The translations under genes were made by a program, and so were the position numbers. The notes under the pieces were generated by a model. That model was given only the letters and a program-made list of their open reading frames with translations. It was not told where the DNA came from and did not search any database. This document shows, piece by piece, positions 48,864 through 60,969 of a stretch of DNA of 64,000 nt (positions are counted from its first letter, which is position 1; each line of letters starts with the position of its first letter). The stretch comes from Sinorhizobium meliloti 4H41 (GTDB taxonomy: Bacteria; Pseudomonadota; Alphaproteobacteria; Rhizobiales; Rhizobiaceae). Location of the stretch: positions 250,830 through 314,829 of the forward strand of contig NZ_AQWP01000003.1 in NCBI RefSeq assembly GCF_000375585.1, read 5' to 3'.

Positions 48864-48904
48864 TTTTGTGCGAAATTTGACATTTGTTCGTATGTCGCAC
48901 AAAA
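48864..48904. promoter_or_regulatory. Inverted repeat between pcaI and pcaR, probable PcaR operator
   Basis: TTTTGTGCGA (48864-48873) and TCGCACAAAA (48895-48904) are perfect 10-base inverted arms 21 bases apart. Centre about 80 bases upstream of pcaI and 50 upstream of pcaR. IclR proteins such as PcaR bind arrangements of this type. Confidence 0.7.
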
Positions 48905-48933
48905 TCGCAGGCCAGAAACCAGCGGGAGACACG

Positions 48934-49689
48934 ATGCGGGAAACGGATTTCGTCAGCGGCTTTGCGCGCGGTCTGAGGGTAATCGAAGCCTTCGGCGAGG
49001 CGCAGCCGCGGCTTTCGATCGCCGACGCCGCGAAGATCACTGGGCTCGACCGGGCGACCGTCAGGCGATCCCTGCTGACGCTGTCGCAGCTTGGTTATGC
49101 CAATTACGACGGCAAGTTCTTCACGCTCACACCGAAAATCCTGAGGCTCGGCCATGCCTATCTGTCGGCGACGCCGCTGCCGGCCATTGTCCAGCCTTAC
49201 CTGGACCAGCTCGCGGAAAAAGCCGGGCAAAGCGCTTCCGCCTCGGTGCTCGACGGGACCGAGATCGTCTATGTGGCACGCGCGTCGCAGCGCAGGGTGA
49301 TGTCGATCAACCTGACGCCCGGCTCGCGTCTTCCCGCCTATTGCGCCTCGATGGGGCGGGTGTTGCTGGCCGCACTACCCGAGACCGAGGCACGCGAAAT
49401 ACTCGGACGTTCCGACTTGAAGGCGAACACACCGCTGACGAGAACCGACCCGGAAGAGCTGGCGGCGGAATTGCGGCGGGTTCGCGACGAGGGCTATGCG
49501 ATTATCGACCAGGAACTGGAGCTCGGCCTCTGCTCGATCGCGGTACCGGTTGCCAATGATCGCGGGCAGGTGCTCGCGGCCGTGAACATCGGCGCATCCG
49601 CCGCCCATGTGCCGGCCCGCGAGATGGCCAAGCGCTTTCTGCCGCTGCTCAGGGAAACACAAGCCGCGTTGCGGCTTGTATTGCGCTAA
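48934..49689 (+). CDS. pcaR: IclR-family regulator PcaR
   Basis: 251 residues from ATG 48934 (RBS GGGAGAC); an upstream in-frame ATG at 48868 falls inside the operator, so it is rejected. N-terminal winged helix-turn-helix (LSIADAAKITGLDRATVRRSLLTLSQLGYA) and C-terminal IclR effector domain (LDGTEIVYVARASQRRVMSINLTPGSRLPAYCASMGRVLL, here only partly quoted by family pattern). It normally activates pcaIJF in response to beta-ketoadipate, and its divergent position fits. Confidence 0.94.
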   Translation: MRETDFVSGFARGLRVIEAFGEAQPRLSIADAAKITGLDRATVRRSLLTLSQLGYANYDGKFFTLTPKILRLGHAYLSATPLPAIVQPYLDQLAEKAGQSASASVLDGTEIVYVARASQRRVMSINLTPGSRLPAYCASMGRVLLAALPETEAREILGRSDLKANTPLTRTDPEELAAELRRVRDEGYAIIDQELELGLCSIAVPVANDRGQVLAAVNIGASAAHVPAREMAKRFLPLLRETQAALRLVLR

Positions 49690-49732
49690 GGCCTGTTGAG
49701 ATTCAGGCCACCCGCGGCGGGTTGTTTGATTT

Positions 49733-49763
49733 CCTCATTCCTGTGACGAGCACAGGGGCGAGG
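49733..49763. repeat. Partial copy of the palindromic repeat
   Basis: CCTCATTCCTGTG-ACGAG-CACAGGGGCGAGG resembles one terminal hairpin of the element at 49907-50022. It follows pcaR closely. A nearby hairpin GGCCTG/CAGGCC (49690-49709) sits right after the pcaR stop and may end its transcript. Confidence 0.55.
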
Positions 49764-49906
49764 GTGGAGAGGGTGCGGTTCCTCAGCGCGCTTCATAAAC
49801 CGTGAAGATAGCGAGGCGGCGCGGGTCCCGCCCGTATACAGCGTCCCGCTTCACTTCGATGCGAGAATGTAGACGTAACCTTGCATTGCGTGACGTATCC
49901 CCGGTC

Positions 49907-50022
49907 CCTCATTCCTGTGCTTGTCACAGGAATCCAGCCAGCCCAAGTCCTTGGGCTGGAAAGGCTCTTCCGCGCCGCAGACGCGGCGCTGCTGGATCTC
50001 TGTGACAAGCACAGAGATGAGG
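49907..50022. repeat. Composite palindromic mosaic element
   Basis: The 510-base gap 49690-50199 has no gene but holds this 116-base element. The end segments 49907-49938 and 49991-50022 are inverted repeats of each other and each is itself a hairpin: ATTCCTGTG/CACAGGAAT on the left and ATCTCTGTG/CACAGAGAT on the right. Between them lie two further hairpins, CCAGCCCAAG-TC-CTTGGGCTGG (49938-49959) and GCGCCGC-AGAC-GCGGCGC (49972-49989). It looks like a dispersed rhizobial intergenic mosaic repeat. Confidence 0.72.
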
Positions 50023-50199
50023 ATGAGGAGAGATTGCAGCCCTCCGAAAAGTTTCCTGCAGCGCCGCGCGTCTTATGAGACGAGCAAAGGTCACTGTAGC
50101 CCTTTGAGCTGCTGCATGTTTTGTCCATTGACCGGCTACGAGCGGGATGGGGGCGGAAAACCGCACGCATTTTTCCTCATCCCGCTTTAGCCATCGCCC

Positions 50200-51945
<1,746 letters not shown>

Positions 51946-52152
51946 GCTTTCCTCCCGGACAGGAATGTTGGCTTCAAGTTCGGCGCGGGGATGCGTTACC
52001 GCCCCCTCAACCGGGGACTGTAGCATCAAAAATCACGAGTTGCAGTCGAAGAAGAGAGCGTCAGCGCTTTTCTCCGAATCGCGGAAACTTCCTATTCTTT
52101 TCCGCAATTCCGGGCGGAAAACCACACACGCTTTCCTCATCCCGCGCTGGCG

Positions 52153-54160
<2,008 letters not shown>

Positions 54161-54250
54161 GGCCGCGCGCAAACTCCCTGGACGCTACTTGCGCGCGGAT
54201 ACCGGCTCTGCTCGATTGCCGCCGGTGAGGCAGCCGCCAGGGAGGGTGCG

Positions 54251-55171
54251 ATGGGGCTTACGCTACGCCAGATCGAAGTGATCCGGGCGGTGATGATCGC
54301 CGGCACGATCGCCGGCGCGGCGCGTCTGATGAATGTCGCCCAGCCGGGGGTCAGCCGGACGATGAAGCATATCGAAAGCGCGCTGGGGATAAAGCTCTTC
54401 GTCAAGAAGGCCGGGCGTTACGTGCCGACCGACGAAGCGCGCGACATCTTCGCCCAGCTCCAGGAGGTCCATCGCAAGGTCGACGACCTGCAATTTTCCA
54501 TCCGTCAGCTGGAGCGAGGACGAGGTGTGGAACTCGCGCTCGGCTCGGTGCCGAGCATTGCGAATGCGATGATGCCGCAGGCCATCGCCGGGCTTATGCG
54601 GCTCTACCCGGACATCCGCATCAATTTCGATATTCTGAGGATAGAGGAGGCGATCGATTACCTGTTGCTCGGCAAGGGAGAGCTGGTCGCGATGAGCTAT
54701 CATCTCACCCATCCCTCGATCACGTTCGAGCCCCTGTCCAAAGGGCACCTCGTCTGCATCGCCGCCAGGGAGCATCCGATTGCCGGCCGGACCGAAATTT
54801 CCGCCCGCGAGATCGCCGAGCATCCGCTCATCGGTATCGACCCGCGCGATCCCTACGGGGCGATCATGGCGGGCATATTCGAGAGGGAGAAGCTCGAATA
54901 TCGCACCCCGATCAGGGCGCGTTTCGGCACGACGGTTTGTGCGCTGGTCAAGCGGAATCTCGGCATTGCGGTCATCGACGCCTTCACCGTGGGCGGTATC
55001 GCCGACCAGGAAATGGCCGTCATTCCGATCAGCGAGGATACGGAATTCCAGACCTATGTCGCCTATCGCGCCGACGCCGCGCTCTCCAGCTATGCCGAGC
55101 GGCTGGTCACGACGCTGCGCCGCGTCATGGATGAATCGACCCGCCGTTCGCGCGGCGGCCGAGATACATAA
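54251..55171 (+). CDS. LysR-family transcriptional regulator
   Basis: 306 residues from ATG 54251 (RBS GGAGGGT). N-terminal helix-turn-helix (LTLRQIEVIRAVMIAGTIAGAARLMNVAQPGVSRTMKHIE, residues 3-42) and a C-terminal effector domain. It lies between pobA and the dehydroshikimate dehydratase gene in the same direction as both, so it might regulate the latter, but no operator was recognised. It differs from PcaQ. Specific inducer unknown. Confidence 0.92.
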   Translation: MGLTLRQIEVIRAVMIAGTIAGAARLMNVAQPGVSRTMKHIESALGIKLFVKKAGRYVPTDEARDIFAQLQEVHRKVDDLQFSIRQLERGRGVELALGSVPSIANAMMPQAIAGLMRLYPDIRINFDILRIEEAIDYLLLGKGELVAMSYHLTHPSITFEPLSKGHLVCIAAREHPIAGRTEISAREIAEHPLIGIDPRDPYGAIMAGIFEREKLEYRTPIRARFGTTVCALVKRNLGIAVIDAFTVGGIADQEMAVIPISEDTEFQTYVAYRADAALSSYAERLVTTLRRVMDESTRRSRGGRDT

Positions 55172-55315
55172 CAACAGGGTATGGAAGACGAAAGAAACGG
55201 TATTTGCGGTATAGATAGGAAGTGACCATCATCCTTCGACGCTTCGCCTTTTTCCAAGCATGCCGGCCCTGCCACGCGGACCGGCAAAGGACGAGGCCGG
55301 CGAGAGGAGATCGGC

Positions 55316-57205
55316 ATGAAGACCTCGATCGCGACCGTTTCGATCAGCGGCACTCTTTCGGAGAAGCTCGCTGCCGTCGCTGCGTCAGGCTTCGATGGCG
55401 TGGAGATATTCGAGAACGATTTCCTGACCTTCGACGGCTCGCCGGCGGAGGTCGGCCGCTTGGTCGGCGATCACGGGCTGGAGGTGACGCTTTTTCAGCC
55501 GTTCCGCGATTTCGAAGGTCTGCCGGAACCGCACCGGTCGCGTGCTTTCGACCGGGCGGAGCGCAAGTTCGACGTGATGCAGGAGCTTGGAACGGAACTG
55601 ATGCTCGTCTGTTCCAGCGTTTCCCCGCTCGGATTGGGCGGCATCGACCGCGCTGCCGACGACCTTCGGGAACTGGGCGAGAGGGCGGCCAAGCGCGGCT
55701 TGCGCGTCGGCTACGAGGCGCTTGCCTGGGGCCGCCATGTCAACGATCATCGGGATGCTTGGGAAATCGTGCGGCGGGCGGACCACCCGAATATCGGGTT
55801 GATCCTCGACAGTTTCCACACCCTGTCGCGCAATATCGACCTGCGGTCGATCCGCTCCATTCCGGGGGACCGCATCTTCATCGTCCAGCTCGCGGACGCG
55901 CCGCGAATCGACATGGATCTGCTTTATCTCAGCCGCCATTTCCGCAACATGCCCGGCGAAGGCGATCTTCCGGTCGTCGATTTCATGCAGGCTGTCGCCG
56001 CGACCGGCTATGACGGCGCCCTATCGCTGGAAATCTTCAACGACCAGTTCCGTGGCGGATCACCCAGGGCGATCGCCGACGACGGACATCGTTCCCTGGT
56101 CTATCTGATGGATCGGGTGAAGCGGCGCGAACCGGTCGCGAAGAGCGCGGAGGCAATGCCCGACCGCGTCGAGGTGCTGGGCGTCGAATTCGTGGAGTTC
56201 ACCGCCGATCGGGCAGAGGCGGAGGCGCTCAGGTCGCTTCTGGGAACGATGGGTTTTCACGCGGTTGCCTCACATCGCGAGAAATCGGTGGCGCTCTGGC
56301 GCCAGGGTCGCGATCGTGGAGGCGTAAACATCGTCATCAACACCGAGCAGCATGGCTTCGCTCATTCGAGCTACCTGGTGCACGGGGCATCGGCCTATGC
56401 GATCGGCCTGAAAGTGCCCGATGCCGCGGCCGCCGTCGAACGCTCGGGCGCGCTCGGGGCCGAAATATTCCGGCCCGAGGCAAACGAAGAAGAGGGGGCG
56501 ATGGCCGCAATCCGCGGCATCGGCGGCGGCTTGATCTATTTCCTGAACGAGGCCGACGACGTTTGGTCGCGCGAGTTCGTCCGGTCGGGAAAGGCGCCTC
56601 AGGGATCATCGCCCCTTGTCGCCATCGACCATGTGGCGCAATCCATGCAGGCGGAGGAGCTCCCGAGCTGGCTGCTTTTCTACACGTCTATCCTCGATGC
56701 CGACAAATCGGCAGAGGTCGATATCGTCGATCCTGCCGGTCTGATCCGCAGCCAGGTCGTGGAGAATGCGAGCGGGACGCTCCGGCTGACATTGAACGGA
56801 GCGGACAACCACCGCACGCTGGCAGGCCACTTCATAGCAGAGAGCTTTGGCTCGGGTGTCCAGCATGTGGCCTTCCGCACCGACGATATCTTTGCAGCCG
56901 CCGACCATATGCGCCGCAGCGGCTTTCGCCCATTGGCAATCTCGCGCAACTACTATGACGACATCGAGGTGCGGTTCGGGCTCGAACCTAACTTCGTCGA
57001 TCGACTGAGGGAAGAGAGCATCCTCTATGATCGCGATGAGGAAGGCGAGTATTTCCAGATCTACGGCCCGACCTATGGAGAAGGCTTCTTCTTCGAAATT
57101 GTCGAGCGGCGCGCCGGCTATCGCGGCTACGGCGCAGCCAACGCGCCCTTCCGCATCGCCGCTCAGAAGCGCTCGCTTCGACCCGCCGGAATGCCGGCTC
57201 TTTAG
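55316..57205 (+). CDS. 3-dehydroshikimate dehydratase, QuiC/QsuB-like bifunctional protein
   Basis: 629 residues. The N-terminal half is a sugar-isomerase-like TIM barrel with the metal ligands visible in GYEALAWGRHVNDH (Glu), LILDSFHTLSR (Asp, His) and LSLEIFNDQFRGG (Glu). The C-terminal half is a 4-hydroxyphenylpyruvate-dioxygenase-like VOC pair with IDHVAQSM (His), QHVAFRTDDIF (His) and GFFFEIVERR (Glu). This two-part architecture is that of QsuB/QuiC, which dehydrates 3-dehydroshikimate to protocatechuate. That product feeds straight into the pca genes nearby. Confidence 0.9.
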   Translation: MKTSIATVSISGTLSEKLAAVAASGFDGVEIFENDFLTFDGSPAEVGRLVGDHGLEVTLFQPFRDFEGLPEPHRSRAFDRAERKFDVMQELGTELMLVCSSVSPLGLGGIDRAADDLRELGERAAKRGLRVGYEALAWGRHVNDHRDAWEIVRRADHPNIGLILDSFHTLSRNIDLRSIRSIPGDRIFIVQLADAPRIDMDLLYLSRHFRNMPGEGDLPVVDFMQAVAATGYDGALSLEIFNDQFRGGSPRAIADDGHRSLVYLMDRVKRREPVAKSAEAMPDRVEVLGVEFVEFTADRAEAEALRSLLGTMGFHAVASHREKSVALWRQGRDRGGVNIVINTEQHGFAHSSYLVHGASAYAIGLKVPDAAAAVERSGALGAEIFRPEANEEEGAMAAIRGIGGGLIYFLNEADDVWSREFVRSGKAPQGSSPLVAIDHVAQSMQAEELPSWLLFYTSILDADKSAEVDIVDPAGLIRSQVVENASGTLRLTLNGADNHRTLAGHFIAESFGSGVQHVAFRTDDIFAAADHMRRSGFRPLAISRNYYDDIEVRFGLEPNFVDRLREESILYDRDEEGEYFQIYGPTYGEGFFFEIVERRAGYRGYGAANAPFRIAAQKRSLRPAGMPAL

Positions 57206-57236
57206 GGTTGGCGAGGGGTTCAATACCCCCCGGGTG

Positions 57237-58187
57237 CTACGCCGTCCTCTTTGCTTCCGCAGCCATGGCCGTCCCGGCCGCCTCGCGCAGCGTCTGCATC
57301 AGGATCGAGAGCGGCAGCGACGGGATAGCGTCGGTCCGCATGGTAAGCCCGACGGGTCCCCTCGTCTCGCTCGTGTCGACCGGCAGCGCCGCCAACACAC
57401 CATCCGCGATATCCGTGGCGACGACGCCCGCCGATATGATCCAGATGGCGTCGCTGGAGCGCACGAACGCCCGGCCGAAGGAGTCGGAAACGGTCTCGAT
57501 CTGGTTCGCAAGGCCGGCGATGCCGTTGGCGATCAGGAAATGCTCGACGAAGGGGCGGATGATCGAGGCGCGGGTAGGCATCAGCACCGGATAGTCGCTC
57601 AGATGCGCGAACACAGATTGTTTGCCGGAGATGAGCGGATGTCCGGCGCGCACCGCGAAGACCACCTGTTCCGAGTAGAGATGCTCGAACGAGAAGCCGG
57701 TCATCTTGTCCGGAGCGGCGAGCCTGCCGACGACGAGGTCGAGATCGCCCACGCGCAATTGTTCGAGAAGCACTGCGTTTTCACCGGTGACGATCTTGAT
57801 GCGTGCGCCGGTCTTCTCTTTCAGGAAGAGCGCGATGGCGCGCGGCATGATGCGGGTCGAAACGGTCGGAAGCGCTCCGACGCGGATCGGCGGACCTTCG
57901 CCTGACCGCTCCTGCGAGACGGAATCGAGGCCTTGGCGCAGCGCCGTCAGCGCGGCGCCTGCATGGCGCAGAAAGACCTCGCCGTAGCGCGTGATCTTGA
58001 TGCCGCGCCCCTCGCGCTCGAAAACCGCGACCCCCAGAACCTCTTCGAGTTCCCGGATCGTCTTGGTGACCGCCGGCTGCGTGACATGCAGGAGTTCGGC
58101 CGCCTTCACCACGCTCTTCTGACGCGCGACCTCGACAAATGTCTGCAGATGGCGAAACTTAACGCGAGCGTCGATCACGGATCGCAT
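57237..58187 (-). CDS. pcaQ: LysR-type regulator PcaQ
   Basis: 316 residues, divergent from pcaD. Helix-turn-helix near the start (HLQTFVEVARQKSVVKAAELLHVTQPAVTKTIRELEE, residues 13-49) and a LysR effector domain. PcaQ activates pcaDCHGB in response to beta-carboxymuconate and beta-ketoadipate enol-lactone. The exact PcaQ box ATAACC-N4-GGTTAA overlaps its own start codon. Confidence 0.96.
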   Translation of the reverse strand: MRSVIDARVKFRHLQTFVEVARQKSVVKAAELLHVTQPAVTKTIRELEEVLGVAVFEREGRGIKITRYGEVFLRHAGAALTALRQGLDSVSQERSGEGPPIRVGALPTVSTRIMPRAIALFLKEKTGARIKIVTGENAVLLEQLRVGDLDLVVGRLAAPDKMTGFSFEHLYSEQVVFAVRAGHPLISGKQSVFAHLSDYPVLMPTRASIIRPFVEHFLIANGIAGLANQIETVSDSFGRAFVRSSDAIWIISAGVVATDIADGVLAALPVDTSETRGPVGLTMRTDAIPSLPLSILMQTLREAAGTAMAAEAKRTA

Positions 58188-58201
58188 AACCCTCTGGTTA
58201 A
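58186..58201. promoter_or_regulatory. PcaQ binding site
   Basis: ATAACC-CTCT-GGTTAA agrees with the published PcaQ recognition pattern ATAACC-N4-GGTTAA. It overlaps the pcaQ start codon (58187) and lies 71 bases before pcaD, so one site can activate pcaD and repress pcaQ. A half-site TAACC occurs near 58230. Confidence 0.9.
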
Positions 58202-58271
58202 GGGAAAGCCACGAAATATCATTTTACCTAACCAGATGAAACATCCAATTTGACGACGGAGGAGAGCTGCC

Positions 58272-59078
58272 GTGCAATTCACCCGCATCAACGACGTCAC
58301 GATTCACTATCGCGTGGTTGGCGCGGTCACGGAAAGGCCCGCGCTCGTCTTCATCAACTCGCTCGGCACGGATTTCCGCATCTGGCGCGATGTCGTCCTC
58401 CGACTGGCGGGCGATTTTGCCATCGTGCTCTATGACAAGCGTGGCCACGGGCTGTCCGATATCGGCCAGGTCCCCTATTCCATCGAGGACCATGCGACCG
58501 ATCTCGCCGGACTCCTCGATCGCCTCGCGGTGAAACAGGCGATTGTTTGCGGACTTTCGGTCGGCGGTCTCATCGCGCAATCGCTCTACGGCCGCCGCCC
58601 CGACCTCGTGCGGGCGCTCGTGCTTTCCGACACCGCCCACAAGATCGGTACTGCCGAGTTCTGGGACGCCCGCATCACGGCGATCGAGGCGCATGGCATA
58701 GAGGCGGTCGCCGACGGCGTGCTCGAACGCTGGTTCACCCCGGCGTTCCGGCGACCCGAAAACCTCGCCTTCACCGGCTACCGCAACATGCTGGTCCGCC
58801 AGCCGGTGCCGGGCTATGTCGGCACCTGCGCCGCCATTCGCGACGCCGATTTCACGGAAGCCGCGGGCAGGATCGCGGTTCCGGTGCTCTGCGTCGTCGG
58901 CGACCAGGACGGTTCGACCCCGCCCGACCTGGTCCGCTCGACGGCCGATCTCATTGCGGGCGCGCGCTTCGAAGTGATCCGCGGAGCGGGACATATCCCC
59001 TGCGTCGAGCAGCCGGAAGCCTTGACGTCGGTGCTGAAACGCTTCTTCCGATCCGTGTTGTCTGGAGGCAAACCATGA
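58272..59078 (+). CDS. pcaD: 3-oxoadipate enol-lactonase
   Basis: 268 residues from GTG 58272 (RBS GGAGGAGAG). Alpha/beta hydrolase that opens beta-ketoadipate enol-lactone. The nucleophile Ser is in VCGLSVGGLIAQSL, the acid Asp near VGDQDGSTPP and the His in GAGHIPCVEQPEAL. It is the first gene of pcaDCHGB; its stop overlaps the pcaC start (ATGA). Confidence 0.96.
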   Translation: MQFTRINDVTIHYRVVGAVTERPALVFINSLGTDFRIWRDVVLRLAGDFAIVLYDKRGHGLSDIGQVPYSIEDHATDLAGLLDRLAVKQAIVCGLSVGGLIAQSLYGRRPDLVRALVLSDTAHKIGTAEFWDARITAIEAHGIEAVADGVLERWFTPAFRRPENLAFTGYRNMLVRQPVPGYVGTCAAIRDADFTEAAGRIAVPVLCVVGDQDGSTPPDLVRSTADLIAGARFEVIRGAGHIPCVEQPEALTSVLKRFFRSVLSGGKP

Positions 59079-59482
59079 GCGATGCCCTTGCGCCCTCCGG
59101 GCGCTACCGACAGGGAATGGCGACGCGCCGCGCCGTTCTAGGCGACGATCACGTCGACCGGGCAGAGTCGGCATCGACCGATTTCGACCGTCCTTTCCAG
59201 GAGCTGATCACCGAGGCGGCATGGGGGCATGTCTGGTCGCGTCCCGGCTGGACGAAGCGGGAGCGGTCGATCGTCACCATCGCCCTGCTCGCCGCGCTTG
59301 GACAGGACGAGGAGGTGGCCATGCATGTCCGCGCCACGGCCAATACCGGGGCGACGCGCGAGGATATTTGCGAGGCGCTGCTGCATGTTGCCATCTATGC
59401 AGGCGTTCCGGCGGCCAATCACGCGATCAAGATCGTCAAGCAGGTTTTCGCGGAAATGGATGCCGGCACGGCTGCTCGATAG
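59075..59482 (+). CDS. pcaC: 4-carboxymuconolactone decarboxylase
   Basis: 135 residues, with the carboxymuconolactone decarboxylase pattern GMATRRAVLGDDHVDRA, TEAAWGHVWSRPGWTKRERSIVTIALLAALG and EEVAMHVRATANTGATREDICEAL (helical hexamer fold). It decarboxylates gamma-carboxymuconolactone to the enol-lactone used by PcaD. Coupled to pcaD by overlap; pcaH follows 18 bases later. Confidence 0.96.
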   Translation: MSDALAPSGRYRQGMATRRAVLGDDHVDRAESASTDFDRPFQELITEAAWGHVWSRPGWTKRERSIVTIALLAALGQDEEVAMHVRATANTGATREDICEALLHVAIYAGVPAANHAIKIVKQVFAEMDAGTAAR

Positions 59483-59500
59483 GGGCGAGGGAGAAGGACG

Positions 59501-60262
59501 ATGTCCGACAATCAAAATGGCAGACGGAAGGCCCAGCCCGAAACGGGCGCCTTTTTTGCCCGCGACCGCGCCTGGCACCCGCCGGCTTTCGCGCCCGGTT
59601 ACAAGACCTCCGTGCTGCGTTCGCCGCAGAAGGCGCTGCTGTCGCTCGACGGGACCATATCCGAGATCACCGGCCCGGCCTTCGGCCATTCGATGCTGGG
59701 CGAGCTCGACAACGACCTGGTCCATAACTTCGCCAGTCCCGGTGAAAGCGCGATCGGCGAACGCATCATCGTCCATGGCCGCGTCCTCGACGAACGCGGC
59801 CATCCGGTTCGGGGTGTGCTCGTCGAGTTCTGGCAGGCGAATGCCGGCGGACGCTACCGTCACAAGAAGGAAAGCTATCTCGCGCCGCTGGATCCGAATT
59901 TCGGCGGCTGCGGCAGAACGATCACCGACGAGGAAGGCCGTTACTGGTTCCGCACGGTCAGGCCCGGAGCCTATCCCTGGCCGAACGGCGTCAACGACTG
60001 GCGGCCCGCCCATATCCATTTCTCGGTCTTCGGCCACGGTTTCGCCCAGCGCCTGATCACGCAGATGTATTTCGAGGGCGATCCGATGATCTGGAAATGT
60101 CCGATCGTCGCCACGATCCCCGACCGCCGGGCGATCGAGCAACTGATCGCGGCTCTCGACTGGGGCAACACCGTGCCCATGGATGCGCGCGCCTACAGGT
60201 TCGACATCGTGCTGCGTGGCCGCCGCTCGACCTTCTTCGAAAACAGGCCGGAAGGGAATTGA
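59501..60262 (+). CDS. pcaH: Protocatechuate 3,4-dioxygenase beta subunit
   Basis: 253 residues. Intradiol ring-cleavage subunit that carries the ferric iron. The signature region [22 protein letters not shown] contains one tyrosine ligand area, [18 protein letters not shown] a second, and HIHFSVFG the two histidines. With PcaG it turns protocatechuate into beta-carboxymuconate. The downstream pcaG starts 10 bases later. Confidence 0.97.
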   Translation: MSDNQNGRRKAQPETGAFFARDRAWHPPAFAPGYKTSVLRSPQKALLSLDGTISEITGPAFGHSMLGELDNDLVHNFASPGESAIGERIIVHGRVLDERGHPVRGVLVEFWQANAGGRYRHKKESYLAPLDPNFGGCGRTITDEEGRYWFRTVRPGAYPWPNGVNDWRPAHIHFSVFGHGFAQRLITQMYFEGDPMIWKCPIVATIPDRRAIEQLIAALDWGNTVPMDARAYRFDIVLRGRRSTFFENRPEGN

Positions 60263-60272
60263 GGAGGCACCG

Positions 60273-60887
60273 ATGGTTCAGGATCCAGGCACCCTCAAGG
60301 AAACGGCGTCGCAGACCGCCGGGCCCTATGTCCATATCGGCCTGACGCCGAATTTCTGCGGCATCGGCGGCGTATATGATGGCGACCTCGGCGCTTCGAT
60401 GGTCAACGACAAGACGCTCGGGCAGCGCATCACCGTGACCGGTCGCGTCATCGACGGCGCCGGAATGCCGCTCAGGGACGCACTTCTCGAAGTCTGGCAG
60501 GCGGACGCAGCCGGGCTCTACAATTCCCCGTCGGAGCTGCGCGGTATGGCGGACCCGAACTTTACCGGCTGGGGACGCTCACCGACGAGCGACGAGGACG
60601 GCGTCTTCACTTTCGAGACGGTGAAGCCGGGCCGCGTTCCATTCCACGACGGCCGGCTGATGGCTCCGCATGTCAGCTTCTGGATCGTCGCGCGCGGCAT
60701 CAACATCGGCCTTCACACGCGCATGTATTTCCCAGACGAGGCGGCGGCGAATGCCGAAGATCCGTTGCTTGCCCGCATCGAGCACCGCCACCGGGCCAAG
60801 ACGCTTGTCGCGGCGGGTCAGGCGCCTAATTATGTCTTCGACATTCATCTCCAGGGCGAGAAGGAAACGGTCTTCCTGGATATATGA
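60273..60887 (+). CDS. pcaG: Protocatechuate 3,4-dioxygenase alpha subunit
   Basis: 204 residues (RBS GAGGAGG). It shares the fold of PcaH (TVTGRVIDGAGMPLRDALLEVWQADAAGLY, FTFETVKPGRVPF, PHVSFWIVARGINIGLHTRMYF) but lacks the iron ligands, as expected for the alpha subunit, which completes the active-site pocket. Confidence 0.97.
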   Translation: MVQDPGTLKETASQTAGPYVHIGLTPNFCGIGGVYDGDLGASMVNDKTLGQRITVTGRVIDGAGMPLRDALLEVWQADAAGLYNSPSELRGMADPNFTGWGRSPTSDEDGVFTFETVKPGRVPFHDGRLMAPHVSFWIVARGINIGLHTRMYFPDEAAANAEDPLLARIEHRHRAKTLVAAGQAPNYVFDIHLQGEKETVFLDI

Positions 60888-60969
60888 TCGTTCGGCAGCC
60901 CGCCCCCGCGTTGCCGCATGCGTGTGAGGCTCCCTTCGAATCGAAGGGCGCGAGAGCTGGAGATGCGGC

